Origin: Bifidobacterium breve
Lineage (GTDB): Bacteria; Actinomycetota; Thermoleophilia; Solirubrobacterales; Solirubrobacteraceae
Length of the DNA: 64,000 nt
NCBI GenBank assembly: GCA_945881845.1
Contig: CAMCVN010000009.1
Span: 1 to 64,000, forward strand
Direction of reading: 5' to 3'
How positions within the stretch are numbered: position 1 is the first letter of the stretch; the number at the start of each line of letters is the position of its first letter. The notes under the pieces were generated by a model that searched no databases, was not told where the DNA came from, and saw only the letters and a program-made list of their open reading frames with translations. Position numbers and translations under genes: made by a program. Shown here one piece after another: positions 1 through 7,936 of this stretch.

Positions 1-1374
1 GTTGCTGCAGCGGTTTCCGTAGCTGCCGCCCCCGCGGCTCCGGCTTCCAGCGCGAGCAGCGCCGTAGCTCCGGTCGCCGAAGGGCCTGCCCTGCTCTACG
101 GCGGCGACGGTTCGACCTGCTTCTGGCATGTTGGCGCTATCGGTGTCGAGACTTACAACATCGCCTACCCAGACGCCGGCGCTCACTACTGGGGCGCAAT
201 CTGGACCCACATCCCGGGCTCAACGCTGCGCCTCAAGGGCCAGTTCCCTTATGCGCGCTACACCTCGCTCAACGCCTACGACCGACTCGGCGCGATTCAG
301 GACACGATCAGCGACTTCCAGTGGAATCCTGATGCAGGCTCGTCCAATCCGTACCGGGTTGGTGTTCGGCGTGACGTCGCGAAGCGTAATTACACGTTGA
401 CGATTTCGCCCGATCGCTCGCCTATCGCGTTCGATCCCAACCGGCGCTCCAACGCTGCGGCTCGCAACACGATCTACACCGAGCCCGCTGGCGGCGACAC
501 GATCCGGGGGATCGCAATTCGCGTTTACATTCCGAACAAGGGTAAGAACATTGAGGGCGGCGTATCGTTGCCGAAGCCAGAGCTAACGCTCGCTGACGGC
601 ACCGTTCTGACCGGTCAGGCGGCTTGCGCTGCGCTCGGTTCAGAGACAGCGCAAACGCTCGATCCATCGGCGTTGCTGCTCTCAGCCGAGCAGTACGACG
701 CGCTCCGCTACCAGCCAGGCAAGCCGGACTACTTCCCGGCGCTTGCTGGTGGAAAGCCAAACTGGCGCACGCAGTACAACCGCCAGTACCTGCTGAACCT
801 CTTCCACCCGGAGGCCGATCCGATGCAGGGCGCGACCAAGCTCGGCCAGGCAGGGTTCTTCCCGAACGGTGACAACCAGTATGTAAGGAACGCGATCAAC
901 CGCAAGTTCGGCAAGGTCTACGCGCTGCGTGGGAAGATCGGTACGGCGGCGAAGACGTTCACGAACCCGAAGGGCAAGTGGGAGGCGACGGACCTTCGCT
1001 ATCAGTCGTTCTGCATGAACGAATCGCCGAAGACAACGCGAGTGATGGACTGCGTGTACGACGAGGAGGTCCCGCTCCGGGCCGGCCGCAAGTACCTCGT
1101 GATCACCAGCCGCGCTGTCGACAAGCCAAAGAACGCGACCAAGAAGTGCGGCGTGGCATGGATCGAATGGTCGTCTCGTGGAGACGGCGGAAAAGACACC
1201 GACTTCGGTTGGATGCAGATCCGCAACATGCTCCCGGCTGCTGGCTTCAAGCACGCGATCCAGGGCACGAGCACGCCAGGTGACGAGAAGAAGGTTCTCG
1301 GCGCTTACCTGCCGGACTCCAAGTACTACGCGGACAAGAAGGCATTCGAGAAGCTCGGCTGCCCAGCCAAGTAG
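1..1374 (+). CDS. Secreted DUF1214-like protein, 5' end missing
   Basis: The frame is open from base 1 to a TAG at 1372-1374 (457 codons), so the start lies before the window. The first ~25 visible residues are an Ala/Ser/Pro-rich stretch, as at the end of a signal peptide or in an extracellular linker. About residues 80-120 contain ARYTSLNAYD and DAGSSNPYRVG, which recall the RYMSF..YD and DPGSxNPF segments of DUF1214/DUF1254 proteins; this is from memory, not a search. Six cysteines are spread through the protein and fit an oxidised, exported product. No catalytic motif was recognised. A hairpin follows the stop at 1389-1446. Confidence 0.7.
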   Translation, partial: VAAAVSVAAAPAAPASSASSAVAPVAEGPALLYGGDGSTCFWHVGAIGVETYNIAYPDAGAHYWGAIWTHIPGSTLRLKGQFPYARYTSLNAYDRLGAIQDTISDFQWNPDAGSSNPYRVGVRRDVAKRNYTLTISPDRSPIAFDPNRRSNAAARNTIYTEPAGGDTIRGIAIRVYIPNKGKNIEGGVSLPKPELTLADGTVLTGQAACAALGSETAQTLDPSALLLSAEQYDALRYQPGKPDYFPALAGGKPNWRTQYNRQYLLNLFHPEADPMQGATKLGQAGFFPNGDNQYVRNAINRKFGKVYALRGKIGTAAKTFTNPKGKWEATDLRYQSFCMNESPKTTRVMDCVYDEEVPLRAGRKYLVITSRAVDKPKNATKKCGVAWIEWSSRGDGGKDTDFGWMQIRNMLPAAGFKHAIQGTSTPGDEKKVLGAYLPDSKYYADKKAFEKLGCPAK

Positions 1375-1388
1375 TTCTTTAGACGCTC

Positions 1389-1446
1389 AAGCAGCGCAAC
1401 ACTCGCGGCCCGGGTCCCTGATGGGGCTTGGGCCGCAGTGCTGCTT
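1389..1446 (+). terminator. Hairpin after the first gene, probable terminator
   Basis: AAGCAGC...CACT.GCGGCCC (1389-1411) pairs with GGGCCGCAGTGCTGCTT (1430-1446), leaving a small bulge and a ~18-nt loop. It starts 14 nt after the stop codon. There is no clean T-run after it, so its strength is uncertain. Confidence 0.5.
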
Positions 1447-1466
1447 GGGCTCAGTATTGACTTGGG

Positions 1467-1564
1467 CTTAAGTGCTTCGCCGGTCGCGCCGCCGAGGCGT
1501 GAAAGCGCCCTCCGGGCTGGCTTTCACGGGATTCCTCGGCCGGCGCGCCGACGAACCACTTAAG
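1467..1564. repeat. 98-bp imperfect palindrome
   Basis: The left arm 1467-1497 (CTTAAGTG...GCCGAGG) and the right arm 1534-1564 (CCTCGGC...CACTTAAG) are near-complementary over 31 bp with a few mismatches. An inner 8-bp stem GTGAAAGC (1499-1506)/GCTTTCAC (1520-1527) continues the same axis. Both outer ends are CTTAAG. The structure ends 4 nt before the GTG start at 1569. It could be a transcribed regulatory hairpin, a folded cruciform or a small mobile palindromic element; a terminator is less likely because it sits so close to the next start. Confidence 0.8.
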
Positions 1565-1568
1565 GCGT

Positions 1569-1817
1569 GTGGCTCGTACTGTGTTGCCGATGCTGACTCT
1601 CTTTGGTGCCTGTGCTGTGACGTTCATGATGTTGATGTATGCGTTGGAGAGCCGTGGCTCCCAGTTTGTTCTCTTCTTCGGCTTCGGCTGCCTGTTGTCG
1701 AGCGCGTACGGCTTCCTCGCAGGCGCTTGGCCCTTCGGCGTCGTCGAGGTGATCTGGGCAGTCGTTGCCTTCGCGCGCTACCGCGGCCTTCAGCGGTCGC
1801 CTAGCGCCGCGATTTAG
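1569..1817 (+). CDS. Small conserved-looking membrane protein (82 aa)
   Basis: This short ORF begins with GTG and encodes two to three hydrophobic segments: about residues 5-25 (LPMLTLFGACAVTFMMLMY), 30-50 and 55-70. The middle carries YGFLAGAWPFGVVEVIWAVVA, followed by a short basic tail. I recall similar small actinobacterial proteins of unknown function with a GAWPFG..E..WA core, and no function can be assigned. A longer ORF in another frame (1472-1804) is Arg-rich and not credible. The gene follows the long palindrome directly and converges on the NHL gene, with 15 bp between the two stops. Confidence 0.65.
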   Translation: MARTVLPMLTLFGACAVTFMMLMYALESRGSQFVLFFGFGCLLSSAYGFLAGAWPFGVVEVIWAVVAFARYRGLQRSPSAAI

Positions 1818-1832
1818 CCGCTGTCGCGAGCT

Positions 1833-3719
1833 TTAGCGCTTGCGCTTCAGCTTGACGATCTTCGTCTTCACGGTCGGCTTGCCCTTCGCTGGTGTGAAGG
1901 TCGTGCGGATCGTCAGCGTCATCGCCTTCTTGCGCAGAGCGGCTCGACTCTTCTTGCTCATCTTGCATTTCAGCGGATATTTGCCAGCAACCTTGACGAT
2001 CTTCGTCACCTTGCAGCGCGTGACCGTCTTGGCCTTTTTCTTCTTCTTGCTGACGCCTGCCTTCTTGGCCTTCTTCTTAGTGACGCGCGTCGTGGCGATC
2101 TGCGTGATCTTGCCGGCCCCTGGCACGCTGACGGCGGTTACGACGGTTACTGCCGTCTTCGTGATCAGCGGCGTGAACTTGACGGCCTCAAAAACCTTGA
2201 CGGCGGAGACCGGGCTGATCGAGCCGGAGGCCGCGGAGCCGGTTGATGTGCCGACCGCGTTGGTTGCGACGGAGGAGAAGGTGTACGCCACTCCGTTCGT
2301 TAGGCCGGTGATCGTGCACGAGCCGGCCGCGCCGGTAACTGTGCAGGTCTTCCCGCCCGGTGAGGCGGTGACTGTGTAGCTGGTTGGAGTGCCACCGCTG
2401 CCAGCGCTGACCGTGATCGTCGCCGAGCCGTCACCGGCAACTGCGGTCGGCGCCGGTGGCGTGCCGGGGGCAGCGGTCGCGGAGGCTGGGTTGACCGAAC
2501 CCGAGGCCGTCGAGCCGCCCGACGTTCCGCCAGCGTTGGTGGCGGTTGCTGAGAAGGTGTATGCGGTGCCGTTGCTGAGACCGGTGACGGTGCATGAGCC
2601 TGCCGCGCCGGTGACGGTGCAGGTACGTCCTCCGGGGAATGCGGTGACTGTGTAGCTGGTGGGCGCGCCGCCGCTTCCTGCAGCCACGGTCACTGTTGCG
2701 GAACCGTCACCGGCAACGGCGGTTGGCGTTGGCGGCGTGCCGGGGGCCAGCAGCTCAGAGATCGTCGAAACGCGGTTGGTCGCCTCGTTAGTCACGAAGA
2801 GCGTCCCGCTGGCGTTGATCGCGATGCTCCGGGGGTAGACCCAACTTGAGCTGATTCCCGAGCCGAAGGTGCTTGACCCGCCGACTTGTGTGACTTTCGA
2901 AATCGTGCTGGAGCCGAAGTTCGACGTGTAGACATTGCCGGCAGCGTCGAGGACAATGCCGCTGGGCTGAGCTCCGGTGCTGCCGAGCGTGGAAACCGCG
3001 CCCCCCGTCGTGATCTTCGAGACTGTCGCAGAAGCCCAATTCGCTACGTAAAGGTTGTCGCTGGAATCGATCGCAAGTGCTTCCGGCATAGTTCCAACCG
3101 CCGCGAAGGAACCTGTAGTCGTACCACCCGAAGTGATCTTTGAAACCGTTGCCACGGCGTAGTTGGCTGTGTACACGTTGCCAGCGGAGTCGATCGCAAT
3201 TCCGTGCGGGTTGGTTCCGGTGTTGGAAAGGTTGAACTTCGACGCTGATCCGGCGGCAGTGATCTTGGTTACGCTGCGCGAACCCTCGTTGGTCACGTAA
3301 ACGTTGTCGGCGCTGTCGATCGCGATCGCGTAAGGGTTGAGCTGGGCTGGCGCTGGCGCGATCGTCGTCGTCGAGCCATCGGCTGCTATCCGCGTGACGT
3401 CGTTTGAGGTGTAGTTGGCTGTGTAAATATTTCCAGCCGAATCAATTGCAATCCCATGCGGGTTGTCACCGGTCGCGTAAGTGGCGACGATTGTTCCGGA
3501 AGAGTTGATCTTTGAGACTGTGTCGAGCGCCGCGTTGGCGGTGTACACGTTGCCACTTGAATCGAGCGCGATGCCCCAGGGCGATGCGCCACTCGGTAGC
3601 GTGGCGAACGTCGTCGTTGTTGCCGCTGCCGACGCGGCGGCGGGGAGGGCGCCTGCGCCGACGGCGAGCAAGGCTGCTGCGGCGAGTGCGATGGATGAGT
3701 TCTTCTTGGACATTCTCAT
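1833..3719 (-). CDS. Secreted NHL-type beta-propeller protein with two FN3 domains and a basic tail
   Basis: The 628-aa product starts with a signal peptide (MRMSKKNSS then a long Ala/Leu run ending ASAAA). Residues ~35-330 are about seven repeats of the type P.GIA.DS.GN.YTAN....VSKI, the signature of NHL/Virginiamycin-B-lyase-like propellers. Two fibronectin type III-like domains follow (~330-420 and ~420-515), nearly identical to each other. The last ~70 residues are very rich in Lys/Arg (KKKAKKAG, KKSRAALRKK). The protein is probably exported and binds the cell surface or an anionic polymer through its tail. A GGAGA ribosome site lies 7 nt before the ATG at 3719. No catalytic residues could be identified, so a scaffold or ligand-binding role is as likely as an enzyme. 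Confidence 0.8.
   Translation of the reverse strand: MRMSKKNSSIALAAAALLAVGAGALPAAASAAATTTTFATLPSGASPWGIALDSSGNVYTANAALDTVSKINSSGTIVATYATGDNPHGIAIDSAGNIYTANYTSNDVTRIAADGSTTTIAPAPAQLNPYAIAIDSADNVYVTNEGSRSVTKITAAGSASKFNLSNTGTNPHGIAIDSAGNVYTANYAVATVSKITSGGTTTGSFAAVGTMPEALAIDSSDNLYVANWASATVSKITTGGAVSTLGSTGAQPSGIVLDAAGNVYTSNFGSSTISKVTQVGGSSTFGSGISSSWVYPRSIAINASGTLFVTNEATNRVSTISELLAPGTPPTPTAVAGDGSATVTVAAGSGGAPTSYTVTAFPGGRTCTVTGAAGSCTVTGLSNGTAYTFSATATNAGGTSGGSTASGSVNPASATAAPGTPPAPTAVAGDGSATITVSAGSGGTPTSYTVTASPGGKTCTVTGAAGSCTITGLTNGVAYTFSSVATNAVGTSTGSAASGSISPVSAVKVFEAVKFTPLITKTAVTVVTAVSVPGAGKITQIATTRVTKKKAKKAGVSKKKKKAKTVTRCKVTKIVKVAGKYPLKCKMSKKSRAALRKKAMTLTIRTTFTPAKGKPTVKTKIVKLKRKR
2197..2748 (-). repeat. 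Two tandem ~276-bp repeats coding FN3 domains
   Basis: Two copies, ~2473-2748 and ~2197-2472, lie head to tail inside the NHL/FN3 gene. Each encodes about 92 aa beginning APGTPP.PTAVAGDGSAT. The GTGCCGGGGGC junction recurs 276 bp apart. The copies differ by scattered substitutions, so the duplication is not brand new. Confidence 0.8.
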
Positions 3720-3846
3720 GGGTATATCTCCGGCGGGATTTCGTGGGAACTACTTATTGAGTCGGCGTAAATTGCAGCATAGCCATATTGATCTCAGGTA
3801 AGCGCCGGTACTGATCTCCGGTCAAGGCGCCTGCGTTGCCGCCCGG

Positions 3847-3852
3847 TATGAT
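3847..3852 (+). promoter_or_regulatory. -10-like box for the TetR gene
   Basis: TATGAT ends 7 nt before the ATG at 3860. Transcription would begin at or next to the start codon, which argues for that ATG over the earlier in-frame TTG at 3836 and ATG at 3848. Confidence 0.5.
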
Positions 3853-3859
3853 TTGCGCG

Positions 3860-4468
3860 ATGGCCGTTGCAAAAGCCACGCGCGCAGAACGTTCCGACCC
3901 TGAGGTTCGCCGCGACCAGATGATCGATGTGGCGATGGCCGCCTTCGCAGATCGCGGCTACCCCGCCGTCGAGTTGAAGGAGATCGCAAGCGAAGTTGGC
4001 GTCACGCCAAACCTGATCCACCACTACTTCCCTGGTGGCAAGAGCGAACTGCACCTCGAGGCCGTAAAACGCGCCTGCGCGGAGCTTGAAGCGATGTTTG
4101 AGTCAAGCCCCGAGATTCCGGTCGCGAATAAGATGCCCGCGAACGTCGCGCGCTACGTCGACGAGGCGTTGGCCCCGACCGATCGTTGGAAGCTCTACGT
4201 CCGCTCGCTACGCAGCGCAGACGATGACCTCCGCGCCTGCGCGGTCGCGACGAGGCTCGCCGTGATGGAAGGGGTCTCGGCCAACCACCTTGGAACTTCG
4301 AACCCTTCCCCTGAAGTACGCGCCGCGCTCTTCGGCGTCTACGGCTTTCTCGAAGACTCATCCGACGAATGGCGCGCTCAAGCGATCAACGACCGCCCCA
4401 AGCTCGAGAACCTGATCATGGCGGTCCTCATCGCCGCGCTGACAGCAACCGCAGCGGACGATCGCTAG
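3860..4468 (+). CDS. TetR/AcrR-family transcriptional regulator
   Basis: About 202 aa from the chosen ATG. The N-terminal ~60 residues form a TetR helix-turn-helix: MIDVAMAAFADRGYPAVELKEIASEVGV, then TPNLIHHYFPGGKSEL, the usual recognition helix and 'YYHF.SKE.L' segment (the last part is written here as HHYFPGGKSEL). The C-terminal part is the variable helical ligand-binding domain. Such proteins are usually dimeric repressors of a nearby gene or of their own gene. The neighbours are the divergent NHL protein (3719, minus) and the convergent rmlB, so the 3720-3859 region is the natural operator candidate; I saw no clear inverted repeat there. The stop at 4466-4468 abuts the rmlB stop. Confidence 0.9.
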   Translation: MAVAKATRAERSDPEVRRDQMIDVAMAAFADRGYPAVELKEIASEVGVTPNLIHHYFPGGKSELHLEAVKRACAELEAMFESSPEIPVANKMPANVARYVDEALAPTDRWKLYVRSLRSADDDLRACAVATRLAVMEGVSANHLGTSNPSPEVRAALFGVYGFLEDSSDEWRAQAINDRPKLENLIMAVLIAALTATAADDR

Positions 4469-5455
4469 TTAGCCGAGCGAGCTGCCGTACTGGCGCTCGT
4501 AGTACTCGCGGTAGTCACCGGAGCGGATCGGCTCCCACCACCAAGTGTTCTCTTGGTACCAGGCAACCGTTTCGGCGAGACCCTCTTCAAAGCGAACCTT
4601 CGCTTCCCAGCCAAGTGCCTTCACTTTCTCCGAACCAAGCGAGTAGCGGCGGTCATGGCCGGGGCGGTCATCTACATAGGTCAGCAGTGACTCGTCGGCG
4701 CCGGTCAGCGCGATGATTCGCTCAACGACCTCAAGGTTGACGCACTCGTCTGGGCCGCCGACGTTGTAAACCTCGCCGCTAGTCCCGTGGGCGAGAACAT
4801 GGCCGATGCCGGCGCAGAAATCGCTCACATGGAGCCAGTTGCGTACCTGCTGGCCGTCGCCGTAGACCGGCAGCGGGTCGCCATGGATCGCGTTGAGGAT
4901 CATCAGCGGGATCAGCTTCTCCGGGTACTGGTAGGGGCCATAGTTGTTTGAGCCGCGGCAGATCACCGTTTCGAGATCGAACGTGCGGCTGTACGACTGG
5001 ACGAGCAGGTCGGCGCCGGTCTTCGTTGCGCTGTAAGGCGATGACGGTTCGAGCGGGCTCTCTTCGGTGAACGAACCGGATTCGATCGATCCGTAAACCT
5101 CGTCGGTTGATACTTGGAGGTAGCGGAGCGAATGCTCGCGAGCAGCTTCGAGCAGGACGAAGGTTCCAAGCGCGTGCGTGCGGACGAAGGCGTCGGGTTC
5201 GGAGATTGAGCGGTCAACGTGCGTTTCGGCCGCGAAGTTGACGACCGCGTCTACGCCGGCGATCGCGTCGGCAACGGCGGATGGATCCTCAATCGCTCCG
5301 TGGACGAAGCGGTGTTCAACGTCCTGCAGGTTCTCCTTGCGACCGGCGTAGGTCAGCTTGTCCAGCACAGTTACTTCGTCTCCGTGTTCGCCTACGCGGG
5401 CGCGGACGAAGTTGGAGCCGATAAATCCTGCGCCACCGCAGACCAGAAGTTTCAC
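4469..5455 (-). CDS. rmlB: dTDP-glucose 4,6-dehydratase
   Basis: This 328-aa extended SDR enzyme converts dTDP-glucose to dTDP-4-keto-6-deoxyglucose, the second step of dTDP-L-rhamnose synthesis. The NAD-binding GGAGFIGS is at residues 7-14, and AETHVDRSI at ~76-84 is typical of RmlB. The TDE triad element is at 117-119 (STDEVYG), and the catalytic Tyr/Lys pair is Y141/K145 in YSATK. RGSNNYGPYQYPEKLIP near residue 167 is the usual substrate-site block. Length and motifs match the family. It is last in the leftward rmlA-rmlD-rmlB unit, and its start codon directly abuts the rmlD stop. Confidence 0.96.
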   Translation of the reverse strand: MKLLVCGGAGFIGSNFVRARVGEHGDEVTVLDKLTYAGRKENLQDVEHRFVHGAIEDPSAVADAIAGVDAVVNFAAETHVDRSISEPDAFVRTHALGTFVLLEAAREHSLRYLQVSTDEVYGSIESGSFTEESPLEPSSPYSATKTGADLLVQSYSRTFDLETVICRGSNNYGPYQYPEKLIPLMILNAIHGDPLPVYGDGQQVRNWLHVSDFCAGIGHVLAHGTSGEVYNVGGPDECVNLEVVERIIALTGADESLLTYVDDRPGHDRRYSLGSEKVKALGWEAKVRFEEGLAETVAWYQENTWWWEPIRSGDYREYYERQYGSSLG

Positions 5456-6331
5456 TTAAGCACCTTGTGCCGCGTTTGCGGCCGAGTCGATTACGCCCGC
5501 TGCGACCAGATGGCCGCGGAGCCCGTCGTGCCAGTCTGGCAGGACGATGGCCTCGTCGCCACGTTCGCTCCCTAGAACGCTGAAGGCCGGGCGTGGGGCG
5601 GGGCGTGGGAAGGACTCGGTTGTCGTCGGCTCGACCTTGCAGTCAAGACCCGCGAGCGAAATCGTTTCGCTCGCCAAGTCAAACCAGCTGCAGCGCCCGC
5701 CGCCGACGGCGTGGAAGATTCCGGTTCCGTCAGCCGCCGCGCAGGCGACGAGCGCTGGCGCGAGGTGGCCGGTCCAGGTTGGGCAGCCGATCTGGTCGGT
5801 GACGACCTCGATCTGTTCGCGCTCAGCGCCAAGCCTGAGCATCGTGTCAACGAAGTTCGGGCCACCGGCGCCAAACAGCCATGCGGTGCGGACGATCGCG
5901 TAGTCGCCGCCGCCAGCTTCAATCGCCGCTTCTCCCGCGAGCTTGCTGCGGCCGTAGGCCGACTGCGGGCTGACGGAATCGGACTCAACGTACGGCTCAG
6001 TCGCGCTCCCGTCGAAGACGTAGTCGGTTGATACGTGGACCAAGCGAACGCCGCTGCGAGTGCAGGCAGCGGCCAGATTTGCCGCGCCGCCTCCGTTGAT
6101 CTCGTTTGCGGCAGCCTCCTCCGCTTCGGCGCCGTCAACGTCGGTCCAGGCGGCACAGTTGATCACGGCGTCGGGTTCGAACTGTTCGATCGCTGCGCTC
6201 ACCGCGGCGGCGTCGGTGATATCGAGCTCGCCGTGGCCTAGAGCGAGCGTCTGGTCAGAAGACTTCTCGGCAGCCGCGACGACCGCTTGGCCGAGCATCC
6301 CGCTGGCGCCACTGACGAGCAGCTTCGCCAC
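5456..6331 (-). CDS. rmlD: dTDP-4-dehydrorhamnose reductase
   Basis: The 291-aa product catalyses the last, NAD(P)H-dependent step to dTDP-L-rhamnose. GASGMLGQ at residues 8-15 is the nucleotide-binding loop, NCAAWTDVDGAE at ~58-69 is the RmlD signature, STDYVFDG is at 101-108, and the catalytic YGRSK has Y126/K130. RTAWLFG and the C-terminal RPAFSVL block also fit. It lies 2 nt after rmlA and is contiguous with rmlB. The 3,5-epimerase (rmlC) that should act between RmlB and RmlD is not found in the window. Confidence 0.95.
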   Translation of the reverse strand: MAKLLVSGASGMLGQAVVAAAEKSSDQTLALGHGELDITDAAAVSAAIEQFEPDAVINCAAWTDVDGAEAEEAAANEINGGGAANLAAACTRSGVRLVHVSTDYVFDGSATEPYVESDSVSPQSAYGRSKLAGEAAIEAGGGDYAIVRTAWLFGAGGPNFVDTMLRLGAEREQIEVVTDQIGCPTWTGHLAPALVACAAADGTGIFHAVGGGRCSWFDLASETISLAGLDCKVEPTTTESFPRPAPRPAFSVLGSERGDEAIVLPDWHDGLRGHLVAAGVIDSAANAAQGA

Positions 6332-6333
6332 CT

Positions 6334-7407
6334 TCAGACAACTCCGATGTCGGATCGGTCTCCTACCAGGAAGCGGTAAGCCGATGGCTGCCCGTCGGAG
6401 CGGGCGATAGTCACATCGCGGCCGAGCAACGAGGATTCAACGCGGGCATTGAGGTCGGTAACCGAACTGCCTTCGAGCAGGATTGAGTTTTCAACCTCGG
6501 CCCGCTCGACGACGCAGCGCTCACCGATCGCCGAGTAGGGGCCAACGTAGGCGTCGATCAGCCGTGCTCCGGCGCCGATTACGGCCGGGCCGCGGACCGT
6601 TGAGCGCTCAAGGATCGCTCCGGCCTCGACGATCACGCGTCCTTCGCAGGTTGAATCGATCAGCTCGCCGTCGAGCCGGCGCTCGACCGTGTCGAGTACC
6701 AGCCGGTTCGCTTCCAGCATGTCTTCGAGCCGGCCGGTGTCCTTCCACCAACCCTGAACCACGTGAGGCTCAACGCGCTTGCCCTCGTCAACGAGGTATT
6801 GAATCGCGTCGGTTATCTCAAGCTCGCCGCGGGCCGACGGTTCGATCGCCCGCGCTGCGTCATGAATCCCTGCCGTGAACATGTAGACGCCGACGAGCGC
6901 GAGGTTGGTCTTCGGCTCCGGCGGCTTCTCCTGAAGGCTGATCACGCGGTCGCCGTCGAGCTCGGCAACGCCGTAGTTCTCAGGGTCGGAGACCGGCGTC
7001 AGCAGAATCAGTGCGTCGGGGCTGCTGGAGCGGAAGGCTTCGACAAGGTCACTAATCCCACCCTGCAGCAGGTTGTCGCCGAGGTACATGACGAACGGAT
7101 CCGTGCCGAGGAACTCTTCCGCCGTCAGCACAGCGTGGGCGAGTCCGGCCGGTTGGTCCTGCTCGATGAAGGTGACGTTGACGCCGAACTGCTCGCCGCT
7201 GCCGACCATCTCGCGGATCTCATCGCCGGTCTCGGGCGCGATGATGATCCCGATCTCTTTGATCCCGGCGCTGGCCATTGCGTCGATCCCGTAGAACAGC
7301 ACCGGGCGGTTGGCTACCGGCACCAGCTGCTTGGCGCTGGTGAAGGTGATCGGCTGCAGGCGCGTGCCTTTACCGCCGGAGAGAATTAGGCCCTTGAGCT
7401 GTTCCAT
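6334..7407 (-). CDS. rmlA: Glucose-1-phosphate thymidylyltransferase, long form
   Basis: The 357-aa nucleotidyltransferase makes dTDP-glucose from glucose-1-phosphate and dTTP. The signature GGKGTRLQPIT is at ~11-21, AKQLVPVANRP at ~25-35, LGDN at ~109 and WWKDTGRLEDMLEANR at ~220. The C-terminal ~120 residues add hexapeptide (left-handed beta-helix) repeats such as VIGAGARLIDAYVGPYSAIG. This makes it the long class seen in actinobacteria and archaea rather than the ~290-aa enterobacterial form. It starts the rml unit, and a TAGCCT box stands 7 nt before its ATG. Confidence 0.93.
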   Translation of the reverse strand: MEQLKGLILSGGKGTRLQPITFTSAKQLVPVANRPVLFYGIDAMASAGIKEIGIIIAPETGDEIREMVGSGEQFGVNVTFIEQDQPAGLAHAVLTAEEFLGTDPFVMYLGDNLLQGGISDLVEAFRSSSPDALILLTPVSDPENYGVAELDGDRVISLQEKPPEPKTNLALVGVYMFTAGIHDAARAIEPSARGELEITDAIQYLVDEGKRVEPHVVQGWWKDTGRLEDMLEANRLVLDTVERRLDGELIDSTCEGRVIVEAGAILERSTVRGPAVIGAGARLIDAYVGPYSAIGERCVVERAEVENSILLEGSSVTDLNARVESSLLGRDVTIARSDGQPSAYRFLVGDRSDIGVV

Positions 7408-7414
7408 CAGCCGC

Positions 7415-7420
7415 AGGCTA
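7415..7420 (-). promoter_or_regulatory. -10-like box for rmlA
   Basis: On the minus strand TAGCCT ends 7 nt before the rmlA ATG, within the 26-bp gap after the PPOX-fold gene. It would give the rml genes a promoter of their own. Confidence 0.45.
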
Positions 7421-7433
7421 CCCGCGTGGGGGC

Positions 7434-7925
7434 TTAATAGACGCCGCCGAGCTTGCGGTGGTCCCAGCTGACCCGCCGCTGCTCGACAAACTGGAAGGCA
7501 ACGCGCTTTGCTGCCTGCCCGCGAATCATCTCTTGTACCTCTTCGCTGAGACCCTCCTCGAGCCCCGGCGTGTAGCGCGCAAAGATCTCCATCCCGAGCG
7601 CGAGCACGTCCTCAACCTCACGGTGGATCACTACCTCGGTCTCAAGCATCACGCCGCGTAGAACTTGATATTCCTCGCCAGCCTCAATCTGCAGAGAGGC
7701 GCGTGCGTCGCGTTCAAGGTTCTTCGTCTTCTGCGACTTGGCGAAGGTCCAGGCCCAGATTTCGGGGGCGTCCTCAGGGCCGGTGTTGCGGACGACGAAC
7801 CAGAGCGGCATCAGATGCGGCCATCCGCTGAGGCCGTTGGTCGCGCAGATCATCGTCTTCTCTTCGCCGAGAAAGGCGACGACCTCCTCGTCACTCATTC
7901 GGATCTGGTCGCGGCGACTTGCCAT
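7434..7925 (-). CDS. PPOX-class (pyridoxamine-oxidase-fold) flavin or F420 protein
   Basis: 163 aa with the split-barrel layout of the pyridoxamine 5'-phosphate oxidase family. The N-terminus is RMSDEEVVAFLGEEKTMICATNGLSGWPHLMPLWFVV. A basic strand follows (TFAKSQKTKNLERDARASLQIEAG), which typically contacts the cofactor phosphate. Homologues in actinobacteria use FMN or F420; the sequence alone does not decide which, and the substrate is unknown. It lies 11 bp after the PafBC gene on the same strand, so it is probably co-transcribed with it. Confidence 0.8.
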   Translation of the reverse strand: MASRRDQIRMSDEEVVAFLGEEKTMICATNGLSGWPHLMPLWFVVRNTGPEDAPEIWAWTFAKSQKTKNLERDARASLQIEAGEEYQVLRGVMLETEVVIHREVEDVLALGMEIFARYTPGLEEGLSEEVQEMIRGQAAKRVAFQFVEQRRVSWDHRKLGGVY

Positions 7926-7936
7926 CGCGGCGAGCC

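Noticed and set aside
1472-1804. 110-codon ORF before the small membrane protein
   Set aside because: It is Arg-rich and begins inside the long palindrome. The 1569 frame has a clear membrane pattern instead.
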